This document shows positions 52,717 to 62,034 of a DNA stretch of 64,000 nt, one piece after another. The notes below the pieces were generated by a model. It was not told the origin of the DNA, did not search any database, and was given only the letters and a program-made list of their open reading frames with translations. The DNA is from Geobacter sp. SVR (GTDB lineage: Bacteria; Desulfobacterota; Desulfuromonadia; Geobacterales; Pseudopelobacteraceae): assembly GCF_016865365.1 (NCBI RefSeq), contig NZ_AP024469.1, positions 1,355,001-1,419,000 of the forward strand, read 5' to 3'. The stretch's first letter is position 1, and every line of letters begins with the position of its first letter. Both the position numbers and the translations under genes were made by a program.

Positions 52717-53190
52717 TCAGGGTGCAGAGGGCAGCCCGGAAATGATCTGTTCCGCCTTCTCCATGCTGACCGGACCGTACAGGCGGTCTCCGATCATAAG
52801 GGCCGGTCCGTCGCCGCAGTTACCGAGGCATGAACAGGGCACCAGGGTAATGCTGCCGTCGTCCGTGGTTCCGCCTGCACTGACGTTCAGGCGTTGTTCC
52901 AACTGCTTCAACAGGGTTTCGCCACCCATGGCCCAGCAGGAAATCGAATCGCAGACATGGATAACCGTCCGTCCCACCGGCCGGCGATAGATCATCTCAT
53001 AGAAGGTGGCCAGCTCCTCCACCTGAAGCGGCGAGAGTCCCAGCACATCGGCAGCCTCGCCGACCGCCTCGTCCGTCAGCCAGCCGTAATGCTGCTGGAG
53101 CGCCTTCATCACGTCCACTGCGGCTTCGCGGGGGGTGATGGCTTCTTTTACTCGGTGGAGCAGTTCCTGTTTCAGCGCTTGAGGAATCAT
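52717..53190 (-). CDS. nuoE: NADH-quinone oxidoreductase subunit E
   Basis: A 157-residue thioredoxin-like 2Fe-2S protein. Cluster cysteines are in HVCDSISCWAMGG and VPCSCLGNCGDGPAL. The N-terminal helical bundle has LQQHYGWLTDEAVGEAADVLGLSPLQVEELATFYEM. It is the first gene of the nuoE-nuoF-nuoG set. The 240-base gap to nuoF has no recognised gene. Confidence 0.95.
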   Translation of the reverse strand: MIPQALKQELLHRVKEAITPREAAVDVMKALQQHYGWLTDEAVGEAADVLGLSPLQVEELATFYEMIYRRPVGRTVIHVCDSISCWAMGGETLLKQLEQRLNVSAGGTTDDGSITLVPCSCLGNCGDGPALMIGDRLYGPVSMEKAEQIISGLPSAP

Positions 53191-53262
53191 GGGCCTATTA
53201 TAAGGTGTTTGCGAGAAGTGGCAAGGAGAAATGACGCTGGCATTTTGACAGTTTTGACGTCG

Positions 53263-54408
53263 TTAGGGCAGAAACATGGCAAAGACCCGGTTGGAGAGCA
53301 GCATGCCTTTGCGCGTAAGGCGTACCGAACAGTGATCCGCCTCCATCAGCCCTGCTTTTGACAGCTTCTGGAATATTTCACCGTACAATGTTACGGGGGA
53401 CTGGCCGAATTCCTTTTCGAAGGCAGCAAAGCGGATGCCTTCGGCCAGGCGCAGCCCCAGGTACATGAACTCGGCCATGGCTTCCTGACGTGACAATTTC
53501 GAGACGTCGCAGCGGGGCAGGTCGTTGCGGTCGAGCGCGGCAGCATAGCCCTCCAGATCGGGTACATTGCCGAACCTGGTGCCGCAGGCGCTGTCCCGCA
53601 GGAAAGAATGGGCGCCGGCTCCCAGCCCGAGATACCCGTCACGGTGCCAATAGCCGCTGTTATGGCGCGAGCGGAAGCCGGGACGGGCATAGTTGGCGAT
53701 CTCGTAATGGTCGTAGCCGCCGGCGGTCAGCAGCGTGTCGGCCTCTTCGAACATGTCAGCCGCCAGGTCCTGGTCGGGCAGAGGCGAATCGTCGGCATAG
53801 CGCTCGGCAAAGGGGGTGCCTTCCTCAATGCTCAGGCCATAGACCGAGATGTGTTCGGGCGCCATTCGCAGCGCCTGTTCCAGATCCAGGCGCCACATGG
53901 CCGGGGTCTGGCCCGGCAGGGCATGGATCAGATCGATGCCGATGTTGCCGAAACCGGCCCGGCGTGCCGACGTTATCGCATCCACTGCCTGGGCAGGCGA
54001 ATGGATGCGCCCCAGCAAGGCCAGCATGCGGGGATCGAAGGACTGAACCCCGATCGAAAGCCGGTTGATGCCGGCCGTCCGAAACGCCTTCAGGCAGCGG
54101 TCATCGATGGTGGCAGGATTTGCCTCCAGGGTAATTTCGGCATCATCCTTCAGATCGAACAGTCCGTTGACCCGTTCCAGGAGGGCCGCGACCTGGGAAG
54201 GGGGCAGCAGCGACGGCGTTCCTCCCCCGAAGTAGACCGAATCCAGCGGGCCTGCGGTGGCGACCTTCTTACGTACCGCTTGCATCTCTTTGAGCAGCAG
54301 GGCGACGTAATCGTCGATCTCCCCCTCTCTTCCCTGGCTGGAGACGAAGGCGCAATAGGGGCATTTGCTGCGACAGAAGGGAATATGGACATAGATGCGG
54401 GTAAACAT
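53263..54408 (-). CDS. hemW: HemW-type radical SAM protein
   Basis: A 381-residue radical SAM enzyme related to anaerobic coproporphyrinogen oxidase but now viewed as a heme chaperone. The cluster motif is CRSKCPYC (Cys12, 16, 19). VYFGGGTPSLLP, TLEANPAT, RLSIGVQSFD, DLIHALPGQT and YEIANYARPGFRSRHNSGYW follow in family order. The C-terminal HemW domain runs to the end. The absence of the HemN C-terminal region supports HemW. It is divergent from the cytochrome c gene at 54489, which would need heme. Confidence 0.92.
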   Translation of the reverse strand: MFTRIYVHIPFCRSKCPYCAFVSSQGREGEIDDYVALLLKEMQAVRKKVATAGPLDSVYFGGGTPSLLPPSQVAALLERVNGLFDLKDDAEITLEANPATIDDRCLKAFRTAGINRLSIGVQSFDPRMLALLGRIHSPAQAVDAITSARRAGFGNIGIDLIHALPGQTPAMWRLDLEQALRMAPEHISVYGLSIEEGTPFAERYADDSPLPDQDLAADMFEEADTLLTAGGYDHYEIANYARPGFRSRHNSGYWHRDGYLGLGAGAHSFLRDSACGTRFGNVPDLEGYAAALDRNDLPRCDVSKLSRQEAMAEFMYLGLRLAEGIRFAAFEKEFGQSPVTLYGEIFQKLSKAGLMEADHCSVRLTRKGMLLSNRVFAMFLP

Positions 54409-54488
54409 ATGGTTGCAATTTTAGGCGGATTCAGTACAATAAGTCCACATTTTATGCCGTTGTTATCAGACCCCAAGGAGTCGAGAAA

Positions 54489-54797
54489 ATGAAAAGAGCA
54501 TTGACGTTGATTGCCGCATTCGCCGCCGTGGCACTGCTGACCGTGGCAGCCCAGGCCGAGAACAAGGGAGAGCAGATTTTTGCCCAGAAGTGCGCCATGT
54601 GCCACAAGGCTAATGGCAAAGGGGGCGCCATCGGCCCCGACCTGTCCAAGATTTCTGCCCGGATGAAGGAGCAGGATCTCAAAGGCAAGCTGGAAAATCC
54701 GAAGAAATCCAATCCTTCCAGCTCCATGCCGAGCTTCAAGACCCTCCCCAAGGCAGATATGGATGCCCTGGTAGGGTACCTCAAGACCCTGAAATAG
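54489..54797 (+). CDS. Small secreted c-type cytochrome
   Basis: A 102-residue mono-heme cytochrome. The signal peptide LTLIAAFAAVALLTVAAQA leads to CAMCH (Cys35, Cys38, His39). GAIGPDLSK and the probable distal methionine in SSSMPSFKTL are typical of class I. The C-terminal helix is KADMDALVGYLKTLK. AAGGAG precedes the ATG. A hairpin terminator follows at once. It resembles, but is not close to, the cytochrome at 30386. Confidence 0.94.
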   Translation: MKRALTLIAAFAAVALLTVAAQAENKGEQIFAQKCAMCHKANGKGGAIGPDLSKISARMKEQDLKGKLENPKKSNPSSSMPSFKTLPKADMDALVGYLKTLK

Positions 54798-54812
54798 AGG
54801 AACAGCAGATGG

Positions 54813-54832
54813 GGCCTGCCGCCAGGCAGGCC
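54813..54832 (+). terminator. Hairpin after the cytochrome gene
   Basis: Perfect GGCCTGCC-GCCA-GGCAGGCC hairpin 16 bases past the stop, followed by TCTTGCG. The U-run is poor, so it may attenuate rather than end transcription. Confidence 0.5.
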
Positions 54833-54875
54833 TCTTGCGAAGCTCCCCCACTAATCTTTTCCCCACAGGCATTTC

Positions 54876-55163
54876 ATGCGATTAAAGCAGGAACAGATAA
54901 AACACCTGGCAGATAAAATCTACGGTGACCTGTTCACCGAAGGGCTGATCGCACCGCGACGCGATCGCGGCGCCGCGGTGAACGGCATTGCCGGGGCGAT
55001 CCTTAATGATATCAGCCGAGAGCAGACGCTGGAGCGGGACGCCGAGCGGATGCTGGACGATACTATTGCTGCCATGGGGCGTGGCGGGGCCGATATCGAC
55101 CGCCGCAAAATGTTGCGGATGATCAAGGAGAAGTTGGCCAAGGACCGTAAGATCGTCCTCTGA
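54876..55163 (+). CDS. DUF507 protein (first copy)
   Basis: A 95-residue helical protein matching DUF507: RLKQEQIKHLADKIYGDLF at the N-terminus, AIAGAILNDISREQTLERDAERMLDDTI-like middle, and DIDRRKMLRMIKEKLAKDRKIVL at the end. The function is unknown. It is followed after 39 bases by a second DUF507 gene and then a DUF815 ATPase, a conserved trio in Geobacter relatives. Confidence 0.85.
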   Translation: MRLKQEQIKHLADKIYGDLFTEGLIAPRRDRGAAVNGIAGAILNDISREQTLERDAERMLDDTIAAMGRGGADIDRRKMLRMIKEKLAKDRKIVL

Positions 55164-55202
55164 GAGATCTCTCCACTGCGGTAACGAAAGGGAATCAGGT
55201 GC

Positions 55203-55463
55203 ATGTCACTGTCCGAAGACCGCATTTCCAATCTGTCGCACGAGATCATGGAACGCCTGGGGCGCGACGATCTCGCCGATTTCCCGGATAAAGCCCGGGC
55301 GCTGTCCCGTATCAAACAGACACTGTCCTCGTTCTTTCTGGCGGCAGAGGAGATCGACGAGGCGGTGCGTGCCAAGCTCAGAAACAGGGCACAGGGCAGC
55401 CGCGACTGGGATGTGCTCTACCAGAAGTTTTTTCTGGAGGAGCTGGTGAGGAGAAAATTGTGA
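55203..55463 (+). CDS. DUF507 protein (second copy)
   Basis: An 86-residue helical protein with RISNLSHEIMERLGRDDLADF and DKARALSRIKQTLSSFFLAAEEIDEAVRAKLRN, and the DUF507 end RDWDVLYQKFFLEELVRRKL. It probably pairs with the first copy, since the two always occur together where I recall them. AGGTG lies just ahead of the ATG. The DUF815 gene starts 13 bases after its stop. Confidence 0.83.
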   Translation: MSLSEDRISNLSHEIMERLGRDDLADFPDKARALSRIKQTLSSFFLAAEEIDEAVRAKLRNRAQGSRDWDVLYQKFFLEELVRRKL

Positions 55464-55475
55464 TTCCGGGCCATC

Positions 55476-56366
55476 ATGCTTGACCCCGCATTAACCGCTC
55501 AGCTCAAACGGGTGCTGACCTCGCTGGAACAGCTCCTGCCCCGTCCGATCCCCTCGATCGACTGGACCGCCACCATTGCCGCCAATTGGCGCAAACATTC
55601 CTTTGTCGGCTACCTGGAACCGCTTGAAGACGTCGAACGGATAGCCCTGCCGGACCTGCTCGGCATTGATGAGCAGAAATCGGTGGTGGAGGAAAATACC
55701 CGGCAGTTTCTGGCCGGGCTGCCGGCCAACAACGTGCTGTTGTGGGGCACGCGTGGCACGGGCAAGTCATCGCTGGTTCGCGCCATTCTGAACAGTTACG
55801 CCGACCGGGGGCTGCGGGTGATCCAGGTCGACAAGGATGATCTGGTGCACTTGCCGGATATCGTCGATGCCGTCAAGGGGCAGCCATTCCGCTTCATCAT
55901 TTTCTCCGACGATGTTTCCTTCGAGGTGGGTGAGTCCAGCTACAAGATGCTGAAGAGCGCCCTGGACGGCTCAGTCTACGCCCCACCGGAGAATGTGTTG
56001 ATCTATATCACCTCCAACCGGCGTCATCTGCTGCCCGAATACGAAACCGACAACCTCGGCGCGATGCTGGTCAAGAACGAGATCCATCACGGTGAGACTA
56101 CCGAGGAGAAAATTTCTCTCTCAGGGCGCTTCGGACTGTGGGTCGCATTCCATCCTTTCAGCCAGGAGCAGTATCTGGAGGTCGTCTGCCAGTGGATCGG
56201 CAGGCTCTGTGCCCGGATGGGATCCGAGCCGTTCTGGGATGAGGAGAGCCGACAGGCCGCCATCCTCTGGTCCCGCCAAAAGGGAGACAGTAGCGGCCGC
56301 ATCGCATACCAGTTTGCCAGCCATTGGGTTGGAAAGTGCCTGCTTGCGGGAGTCAGGGAATCCTGA
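55476..56366 (+). CDS. DUF815 AAA-type ATPase
   Basis: A 296-residue ATPase. Walker A GTRGTGKSS is at residues 91-99; the Walker B-like FRFIIFSDDVSFEVGE follows near 137-152; VLIYITSNRRHLLPEY is sensor 1. These match DUF815, AAA+ proteins of unknown function found with DUF507 pairs. The start has little ribosome binding site and lies 13 bases after the DUF507 stop, so translation is probably coupled. A terminator follows. Confidence 0.88.
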   Translation: MLDPALTAQLKRVLTSLEQLLPRPIPSIDWTATIAANWRKHSFVGYLEPLEDVERIALPDLLGIDEQKSVVEENTRQFLAGLPANNVLLWGTRGTGKSSLVRAILNSYADRGLRVIQVDKDDLVHLPDIVDAVKGQPFRFIIFSDDVSFEVGESSYKMLKSALDGSVYAPPENVLIYITSNRRHLLPEYETDNLGAMLVKNEIHHGETTEEKISLSGRFGLWVAFHPFSQEQYLEVVCQWIGRLCARMGSEPFWDEESRQAAILWSRQKGDSSGRIAYQFASHWVGKCLLAGVRES

Positions 56367-56436
56367 TCGATTTGCTCCGTTCGATGACCATGTTTTCAAT
56401 GCAGTTCCGAATATTACAACTCAAGTGTTTATTCTG

Positions 56437-56470
56437 AACGACCACAGAGCGTGCGCTCTTGGTCGTTTTT
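56437..56470 (+). terminator. Terminator after the DUF815 gene
   Basis: ACGACCACAGAGCG-TG-CGCTCTTGGTCGT pairs over 13 bases with one mismatch, followed by TTTT. Confidence 0.88.
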
Positions 56471-56486
56471 CCGTGAAAGGTGTGAC

Positions 56487-58580
56487 ATGCAGCGATTCAA
56501 AAAAGTATCGATCATTATCCTGGCTGTAGTGAGCCTGTTCGCGGGCAGCGGTTTTTCATCCTCCGCCGACGATCTGTTCGCCCGCGCCGTAAGCCGGTTC
56601 CGTCAAAAGGACTATGCCGAAGGTCTTACCTTGGCCGGGAAAACTGCCGATACGCCGCAGCGTACCTTTTTCATGGGGGTGAGCGCCATGCGGATCGGGC
56701 ATTTCGAGGAAGCCGTGCCGCTCCTGAAAGAAGCGGAACAGAAACTGCCGCTGGTCGCCGACTACGCCGCGCTCTACCAGGTCGAGGCGCTGCTGAAGCT
56801 CAAACGGTACACCGAAGCTGCCTCCAAGGCGGCTGCGTTCGCCAAGGCCTACCCCTCCTCGCTGCTGATACGGCGTGCCGAAAAATTCGGCGTGGATGCC
56901 CAGGTGGCAGCCGGTGATTACAAGGGAGCCCTCAGGATGTGCGACCTGTTCATCGAGAAATATCCTTCCGGCAGCGATTCCGTGGATGTGCTCTATCAAT
57001 CCGCCCGTTGCCGGGAAGAGACCGATGACAAAGTGGGTGCCGCGCAGATTTACCGCAGCATCTGGCTGAACAATCCGCTGGCAGCGCAGGCGAAAAAGTC
57101 CCGGGAACGTTTGGGAGAACTGGAAAAGGGGGAAACGAAGGTCGCCGGGTACACTGCCGACGAACTGCTGCGCCGGGCCTCGGCCCTGTTCACCCAGAAC
57201 GAGTTTTCTCAGTCGCTGCAGGTGCTCCAGTCCATTCCTTCAGAGGGGCAGCCGGCCGCAGTTGTCGGGCGCATTGCCGTACGTTCCGGCATGGCTTACT
57301 ATCGTCTGCGCAACTACAAAGAGGCTGAAAAGAGCCTGGCCGCTGCAATCGGCATTGCCGACCTGCAGCCTGCCATACGGTCCGAGGCACGCCTCTGGCA
57401 CGCCAGGGCAATCGAGCGCCAGGACCAGTCCGAACGGGCATTTGCGCTCTATATGGAGCTGGTTGGTGAAGGGAAAAAACAGGAGTTTGCGGCCGATGCT
57501 CTGATGGAGGCAGCCGGCCTGCGGCGGGGACAGGGGCGCTATACCGAGGCTGCCCCGTTGTTCGAGCAGGTCACCAAAAACTTCCCCGAATCGAGATTCG
57601 TCGGCAAGGCAGCCTGGGATGCAGCCTGGTGCCGCTACCTGGCGGGTGAGTACCCGCTGGCGGTCGAGGCCTTGAAAGCATTGCTCAATGACGGGGGACT
57701 GCGGGAAAAGGCGCTCTACTGGCTGGCCAGATCACTGGAAAATACCGGCAGTGCCGATGCAGCCGTATATTACCGCATGCTGCTGGACGAATACCCGGCG
57801 GGGTTCTACGCCGTGTGGCACCGCGAACAGAAGGGAATCAAGGATGAGCGGGAGCAGCTCGCACAGCGGGTGTTCCCGGCGGTCGCGGTACCGGCCTGCT
57901 TTGACAAGCCGCGCCTGCTGGCTTCCCTAGGTATGCAGGAAGAGGCGCGCAACGAGATGGGAGCTGCCCGTAAAAAGGCGGGTGAGAAGAAGGTGCCATT
58001 CTCCGACCTGGCCCGCCTCTATCTGGAGATCGGCGACTACGGATCGGCCATTGCCACCTTTCTGCAAAACCGGCCGGTGAAATGGGAGAAGTCCACCCTG
58101 CAGGTATGGTCAGCCGGTTATCCGCTGGCTTACAGCGATCTTGTGGCGCAACATACGTCGACCAATTCCCTGTCCGAAGCACTGATCTATGCCCTGATCC
58201 GGGCTGAAAGCGCTTTTTCCCCGACGGTCAAATCGCATGCCGGGGCGATCGGCCTGATGCAGCTCATGCCGGCCACCGCCAGGGCGACCGCCCGGGACAA
58301 AGGGACATTCGACCCGGCCTGCCTGACAATACCGGAGCAGAACATCAAGTTGGGCACCAAGCATTTCCGGGAGCTGTTGAAGGCTCACGACGGGAACGTC
58401 GTGTATTCGGTGGCTGCCTACAATGCCGGTACAGCGGCGGTGGAACGCTGGAAGAAGAATTTGAAGGGACTCAGGCAGGATGAATTCATCGAGAGCATTC
58501 CCTATCAGGAAACCCGCGATTACGTCAAGAAGGTCTACGCCTCGGCCGCCACCTATCGTCAGCTGTACGGCTTGCGATAG
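56487..58580 (+). CDS. slt: Soluble lytic murein transglycosylase (Slt70 type)
   Basis: A 697-residue periplasmic enzyme that cuts the MurNAc-GlcNAc bond with 1,6-anhydro formation. A signal peptide leads to about 500 residues of paired helices (TPR-like doughnut), then the SLT domain at about 555-690. YALIRAESAFSPTVKSHAGAIGLMQLMPATA contains the catalytic glutamate, and VAAYNAGTAAVERW follows. The start at 56487 is preferred for its AAAGG; the longer frame starts within the preceding terminator. It converges with lptD. Confidence 0.94.
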   Translation: MQRFKKVSIIILAVVSLFAGSGFSSSADDLFARAVSRFRQKDYAEGLTLAGKTADTPQRTFFMGVSAMRIGHFEEAVPLLKEAEQKLPLVADYAALYQVEALLKLKRYTEAASKAAAFAKAYPSSLLIRRAEKFGVDAQVAAGDYKGALRMCDLFIEKYPSGSDSVDVLYQSARCREETDDKVGAAQIYRSIWLNNPLAAQAKKSRERLGELEKGETKVAGYTADELLRRASALFTQNEFSQSLQVLQSIPSEGQPAAVVGRIAVRSGMAYYRLRNYKEAEKSLAAAIGIADLQPAIRSEARLWHARAIERQDQSERAFALYMELVGEGKKQEFAADALMEAAGLRRGQGRYTEAAPLFEQVTKNFPESRFVGKAAWDAAWCRYLAGEYPLAVEALKALLNDGGLREKALYWLARSLENTGSADAAVYYRMLLDEYPAGFYAVWHREQKGIKDEREQLAQRVFPAVAVPACFDKPRLLASLGMQEEARNEMGAARKKAGEKKVPFSDLARLYLEIGDYGSAIATFLQNRPVKWEKSTLQVWSAGYPLAYSDLVAQHTSTNSLSEALIYALIRAESAFSPTVKSHAGAIGLMQLMPATARATARDKGTFDPACLTIPEQNIKLGTKHFRELLKAHDGNVVYSVAAYNAGTAAVERWKKNLKGLRQDEFIESIPYQETRDYVKKVYASAATYRQLYGLR

Positions 58581-58626
58581 GCAGGTATTCAGTCGCAGAG
58601 ACGCGGAAACACCGAGCTGACCAGAC

Positions 58627-58700
58627 AAAGCCGGTGTGTGTCGATGCTCCGCGATGCCTCCCTGTGGGGGATCGCCGGGAGATCGATGCACATCGGCTTT
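58627..58700. terminator. Long hairpin between converging slt and lptD
   Basis: AAAGCCGGTGTGTGTCGAT pairs with ATCGATGCACATCGGCTTTT across a loop that itself contains GCGATGC...GGGATCGC. It can act in both directions. Confidence 0.7.
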
Positions 58701-58702
58701 TC

Positions 58703-60742
58703 TTATCTGAACGAGTTGGTCAGGCCGGCCAGATTGAAATTGAACGTGACGGACTGGTTGCCGGGGCGGTCATGGTAGGCGAGACTGACGGTCCAGCACT
58801 GGTGGCGGTACTCCACAGAATACACCGCCTCAAGGAATTGGCTACGGTCGAATGAGTAGCGGGCGGTGTAGCCGAGGGTCCAGGGCTTGAACAGTTTTGT
58901 GGCCACATGTCCCTCCAGGTATTCGACGACATTGCGGGACATGCGATAGCCGGCGCCCACGGTAGTGCCTTGCCGGTCGTCGAATTCCAGGCCCGGCGCG
59001 GCATAGGAGATCTGCTTGTCATAGACGTTGAAACGGGAATCGAACGTCAGCCTGGCCTGCGGGTGCAGCCAGGTGTCGGTTTCCAGGATAACGTCAGTCC
59101 AGGGGCGGCCCGCATCCACCAGGGTCAGCAGGTCACGCCGGGACCCGTCGATACTGTAACCCTGCATCAGGCGTATCCGCGAGATTTCGCGGTAGTCGTT
59201 GATGTCCCCCCTTTGAAACTTGCCCCCCAGTTGGCTGGTCAATCCGTAATAGAGTATGTTCTGCGGTACCAGGCGGTCGCCATAATCATAGAACGGCAGG
59301 CGGGATTGATCCTGATCCGTTACGTAGCGGTAGGATATCTCGGGGGTCAGCTCGTGACGTACTTTTTTGAGGTGATCCCAGTCAAGATCGTAGACCCGGC
59401 TGACGGAAGTGGACAGCGACAGGCCCAGGTCCGGCAGCAGGCTGCCATCCGTCCGGTGGATAGTGCTGCCGGAGGGGATGTTGTCGGTGGAGTAGGCCCT
59501 GAGATGTGCACCGAAGAAGAGCGATGCATTCAAATAGCCGGGGATGCCCCCCAGCAGGGTCAAGCGTGGGAAAGCATGCAGACGTTGACCCGTGGTATCG
59601 GTCTCCCGGTAGAGGTTTTCAGCGCTGGCATCCAGGTCAAAGTACAGCGGCAGGTCGAACAGCCGCTGACGGACCGCAGCCAGGCCGATGGCCGGAAGGG
59701 TCTGCAGCGTGTTGCTGTTGTCCGGCGCGTAGTAGTCTTCGGTGTAACGCAGATGAGCGGTAAGGGCGTAATGCTGCCAGGTCTTGAGCGCATTGACGAC
59801 CGTGTCGCTGGACTGCCGGTTGTAATCGCCGCTTTTTTCCCCGAAGTCGTGCAGAAAATTGCGGTCGCTGGTCTGGTTGACGTTCATGCGCAGGTTCAGG
59901 TCCGGTGAAAATATCTCCCGGTGATTCTGAATCACCTGTCCGCGCCAATGCTCATCCAGCATGTCATATATCAAATAGCCTGCGAAGTTGCCTTCGCTGC
60001 CCTGTTTCCTCAAGTAGCGATAGTCCACCCCGGTGCCTATGCCCCGCTTGGTCTGGATGTCGAGATCGAATACCGCATCCTGGCTGGGAGATATTACCCA
60101 GTACAGCGGGATATCGAGCTGTGCGCCGCGGCTTTTGGAGTAGCCGAAACGGGGGAACAGCAGCCCCGATGTGCGCTCGCGCACGACCGGAAAGGCGACC
60201 CAGGGGAGATAAAGAACCGGTATGTCCTTGACATAGAAGACCACATTCTTGCCGATGGCATACCCGAGCAGGTTGACCTTCAACTCGCCGGCGCCGAACT
60301 TCCAGCTGGGGTGGGGCATTTCGCACGTGGTCAACTCGCTGTCGGTGGCCACCAGGGTAGTCTCGTCCAGTCTGACTATCTTTTTGCCGGTAAAGGTGGC
60401 ATTGACCTGCTTGACGTTGACGGTGGCCAGTTCCAGTTCTCCGCGGCCGCTTGCCACGTCCAGGGATATGGATTCTCCCCGCAGGACATCGTCCCCTTTG
60501 GTGGCAACGATGTTGCCGGTGGCGGTCAAAATGCGCGTAGTGCGGTCATAGGTGGCCCGATCAGCGGTCAGGTTCATCCCCTCCCATACCAGGACCACGT
60601 TGCCGCTTGCGATGACCGTGTCGGTACTCTGTTCCTGACTGATGCTGTCGGCCTTGATGACAATGTCGTCCGCGCCCAGAGCGGGAACCGCGCACAGGAG
60701 CAGAGCCAGGCAGACCAGCGGGATCAGGCGTTTCAGTTGCAT
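58703..60742 (-). CDS. lptD: LPS-assembly outer membrane protein LptD
   Basis: A 679-residue beta-barrel that inserts lipopolysaccharide into the outer leaflet with LptE. The signal peptide is followed by an OstA/LptA-like beta-jellyroll (ADSISQEQSTDTVIASGNVVLVWEGMNLTADRATYDRTTRILTATGNI), then the barrel, with conserved YLPWVAFPV and GLLFPRFGYSKSRGAQLDIPLYWVISPSQDAVFDLDIQT. It begins 13 bases after the folC stop. The last residue is arginine, not phenylalanine. Confidence 0.94.
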   Translation of the reverse strand: MQLKRLIPLVCLALLLCAVPALGADDIVIKADSISQEQSTDTVIASGNVVLVWEGMNLTADRATYDRTTRILTATGNIVATKGDDVLRGESISLDVASGRGELELATVNVKQVNATFTGKKIVRLDETTLVATDSELTTCEMPHPSWKFGAGELKVNLLGYAIGKNVVFYVKDIPVLYLPWVAFPVVRERTSGLLFPRFGYSKSRGAQLDIPLYWVISPSQDAVFDLDIQTKRGIGTGVDYRYLRKQGSEGNFAGYLIYDMLDEHWRGQVIQNHREIFSPDLNLRMNVNQTSDRNFLHDFGEKSGDYNRQSSDTVVNALKTWQHYALTAHLRYTEDYYAPDNSNTLQTLPAIGLAAVRQRLFDLPLYFDLDASAENLYRETDTTGQRLHAFPRLTLLGGIPGYLNASLFFGAHLRAYSTDNIPSGSTIHRTDGSLLPDLGLSLSTSVSRVYDLDWDHLKKVRHELTPEISYRYVTDQDQSRLPFYDYGDRLVPQNILYYGLTSQLGGKFQRGDINDYREISRIRLMQGYSIDGSRRDLLTLVDAGRPWTDVILETDTWLHPQARLTFDSRFNVYDKQISYAAPGLEFDDRQGTTVGAGYRMSRNVVEYLEGHVATKLFKPWTLGYTARYSFDRSQFLEAVYSVEYRHQCWTVSLAYHDRPGNQSVTFNFNLAGLTNSFR

Positions 60743-60755
60743 AGGCAGTAGGTTC

Positions 60756-62033
60756 CTATCCGCGTATTCCTTTGAAATTTCTGCCTGTCAGCCAGGCCTT
60801 GGCCTCGCCCACCGTGAACAGCGAACCGCATACCAGAATCAGATCATCGGGACCGGCCTCGCTTTGCGCCGTTGTGATGCCGTTCGCAACGCTGCCGCAG
60901 GGTAGAGTCGGGATTCCCGCAGCGCCCAGGATGCGGGACAGGCTGAGATCGTCCAGGGCCCGTTCAACAGCCGGAGTGACGCAATAGCAGGTCGTGACGA
61001 GCGGGGCGAGCGGGGCGATTATCTGCCCGACCTCCTTGTCCGCCATGACTCCGATCACCAGCAGCAGGCGCCGGTAATTGTAATCGGAAAGAGCTGCGGC
61101 CAGTGCCGCGGCCCCGGCCGGATTATGCGCCCCGTCCAGGAGCAGGGGGGGGCGCCCTGGAACCATTTCCATACGTCCCGGCCAGTATGCAGTGGCAAGA
61201 CCCGACTGCATCGCCCGCTCCGCTGCCGGGAACCCCAGACCGGCCAGCGCTTCGGCGGCGGCCAGCGCCAGGGCGGCGTTATCCGCTTGGTAGCGCCCCG
61301 GTATGCCCGGCTTCAGGCCTTTCAGGGAGCATTGGACACCCTGGTAGTCGAGCGTTCCTTCCCGGTTCCATTCCGCCCTGAAGGCGTCTCCTGCGAAGAG
61401 GGTCCTGACGGAATTCTCTCTGCCGTAGCATTCAAATACCGCTCGTACTGCCGGCGCTTGGCAGGCGATGACGGCCGTGCTTTCCGGTTCGATGATGCCC
61501 GATTTTTCGAAGGCGATCTGTTCCAGGGTGGTGCCCAGATACTCACAGTGATCGAGCGCGATCGGGGTGACAAGGGTCATGATGCCGGGCAGTGCTGCGG
61601 TAGCGTCGCTGCGTCCCCCCATGCCCGCCTCCATGACGGCCGCTTCCACCTTCTCCTCCGCAAAGGAAAGGGCAGCCAGGGCAGTGACGATCTCGAAGAA
61701 GGTGGCATCTTCCGGGGCGTTTGACAAAACCCGGCCAAGCCGGGCCGCAAGCGTTTCCGATTCGATCTGGCCGCCATTCACGCGAAACCTTTCGCTGAAA
61801 TCGACCAGGTGGGGCGAGCTGAACTGCGCGGTTCGAATCCCGCCGGAGCTTAAAATGGACGAGAGAAAAGCAGAGGTCGAACCTTTACCGTTTGTACCGA
61901 CAACATGGATGCTGCGAAAGGAGCGCTCGGGGTTGCCCAGGCGGTCGAGCAGCAGACGTACTCGCTCGACGCCGGGGCGGATACCGAAACGCCGGCGGGC
62001 ATAAAGCTTCTCCAGCATGCCTGCCAGGGGCAT
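60756..62033 (-). CDS. folC: Bifunctional folylpolyglutamate/dihydrofolate synthase
   Basis: A 425-residue Mur-ligase-fold enzyme that adds glutamate to folates. ATP-binding HVVGTNGKGSTSAFLSSIL is at residues 42-60, FEIVTALAALSFAEEKV and AVMEAGMGGRSDATAAL follow, and LLLDGAHNPAGAAALAAAL is the C-terminal signature. It starts one base after the accD stop, in the trpA-accD-folC-lptD order. Confidence 0.95.
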   Translation of the reverse strand: MPLAGMLEKLYARRRFGIRPGVERVRLLLDRLGNPERSFRSIHVVGTNGKGSTSAFLSSILSSGGIRTAQFSSPHLVDFSERFRVNGGQIESETLAARLGRVLSNAPEDATFFEIVTALAALSFAEEKVEAAVMEAGMGGRSDATAALPGIMTLVTPIALDHCEYLGTTLEQIAFEKSGIIEPESTAVIACQAPAVRAVFECYGRENSVRTLFAGDAFRAEWNREGTLDYQGVQCSLKGLKPGIPGRYQADNAALALAAAEALAGLGFPAAERAMQSGLATAYWPGRMEMVPGRPPLLLDGAHNPAGAAALAAALSDYNYRRLLLVIGVMADKEVGQIIAPLAPLVTTCYCVTPAVERALDDLSLSRILGAAGIPTLPCGSVANGITTAQSEAGPDDLILVCGSLFTVGEAKAWLTGRNFKGIRG

Positions 62034-62034
62034 G

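Noticed and set aside
61820-61850. GCGGTTCGAATCCCGCC, resembling a tRNA T-arm
   Set aside because: It lies within the folC coding sequence on the opposite strand, and no matching acceptor, D or anticodon arms surround it.
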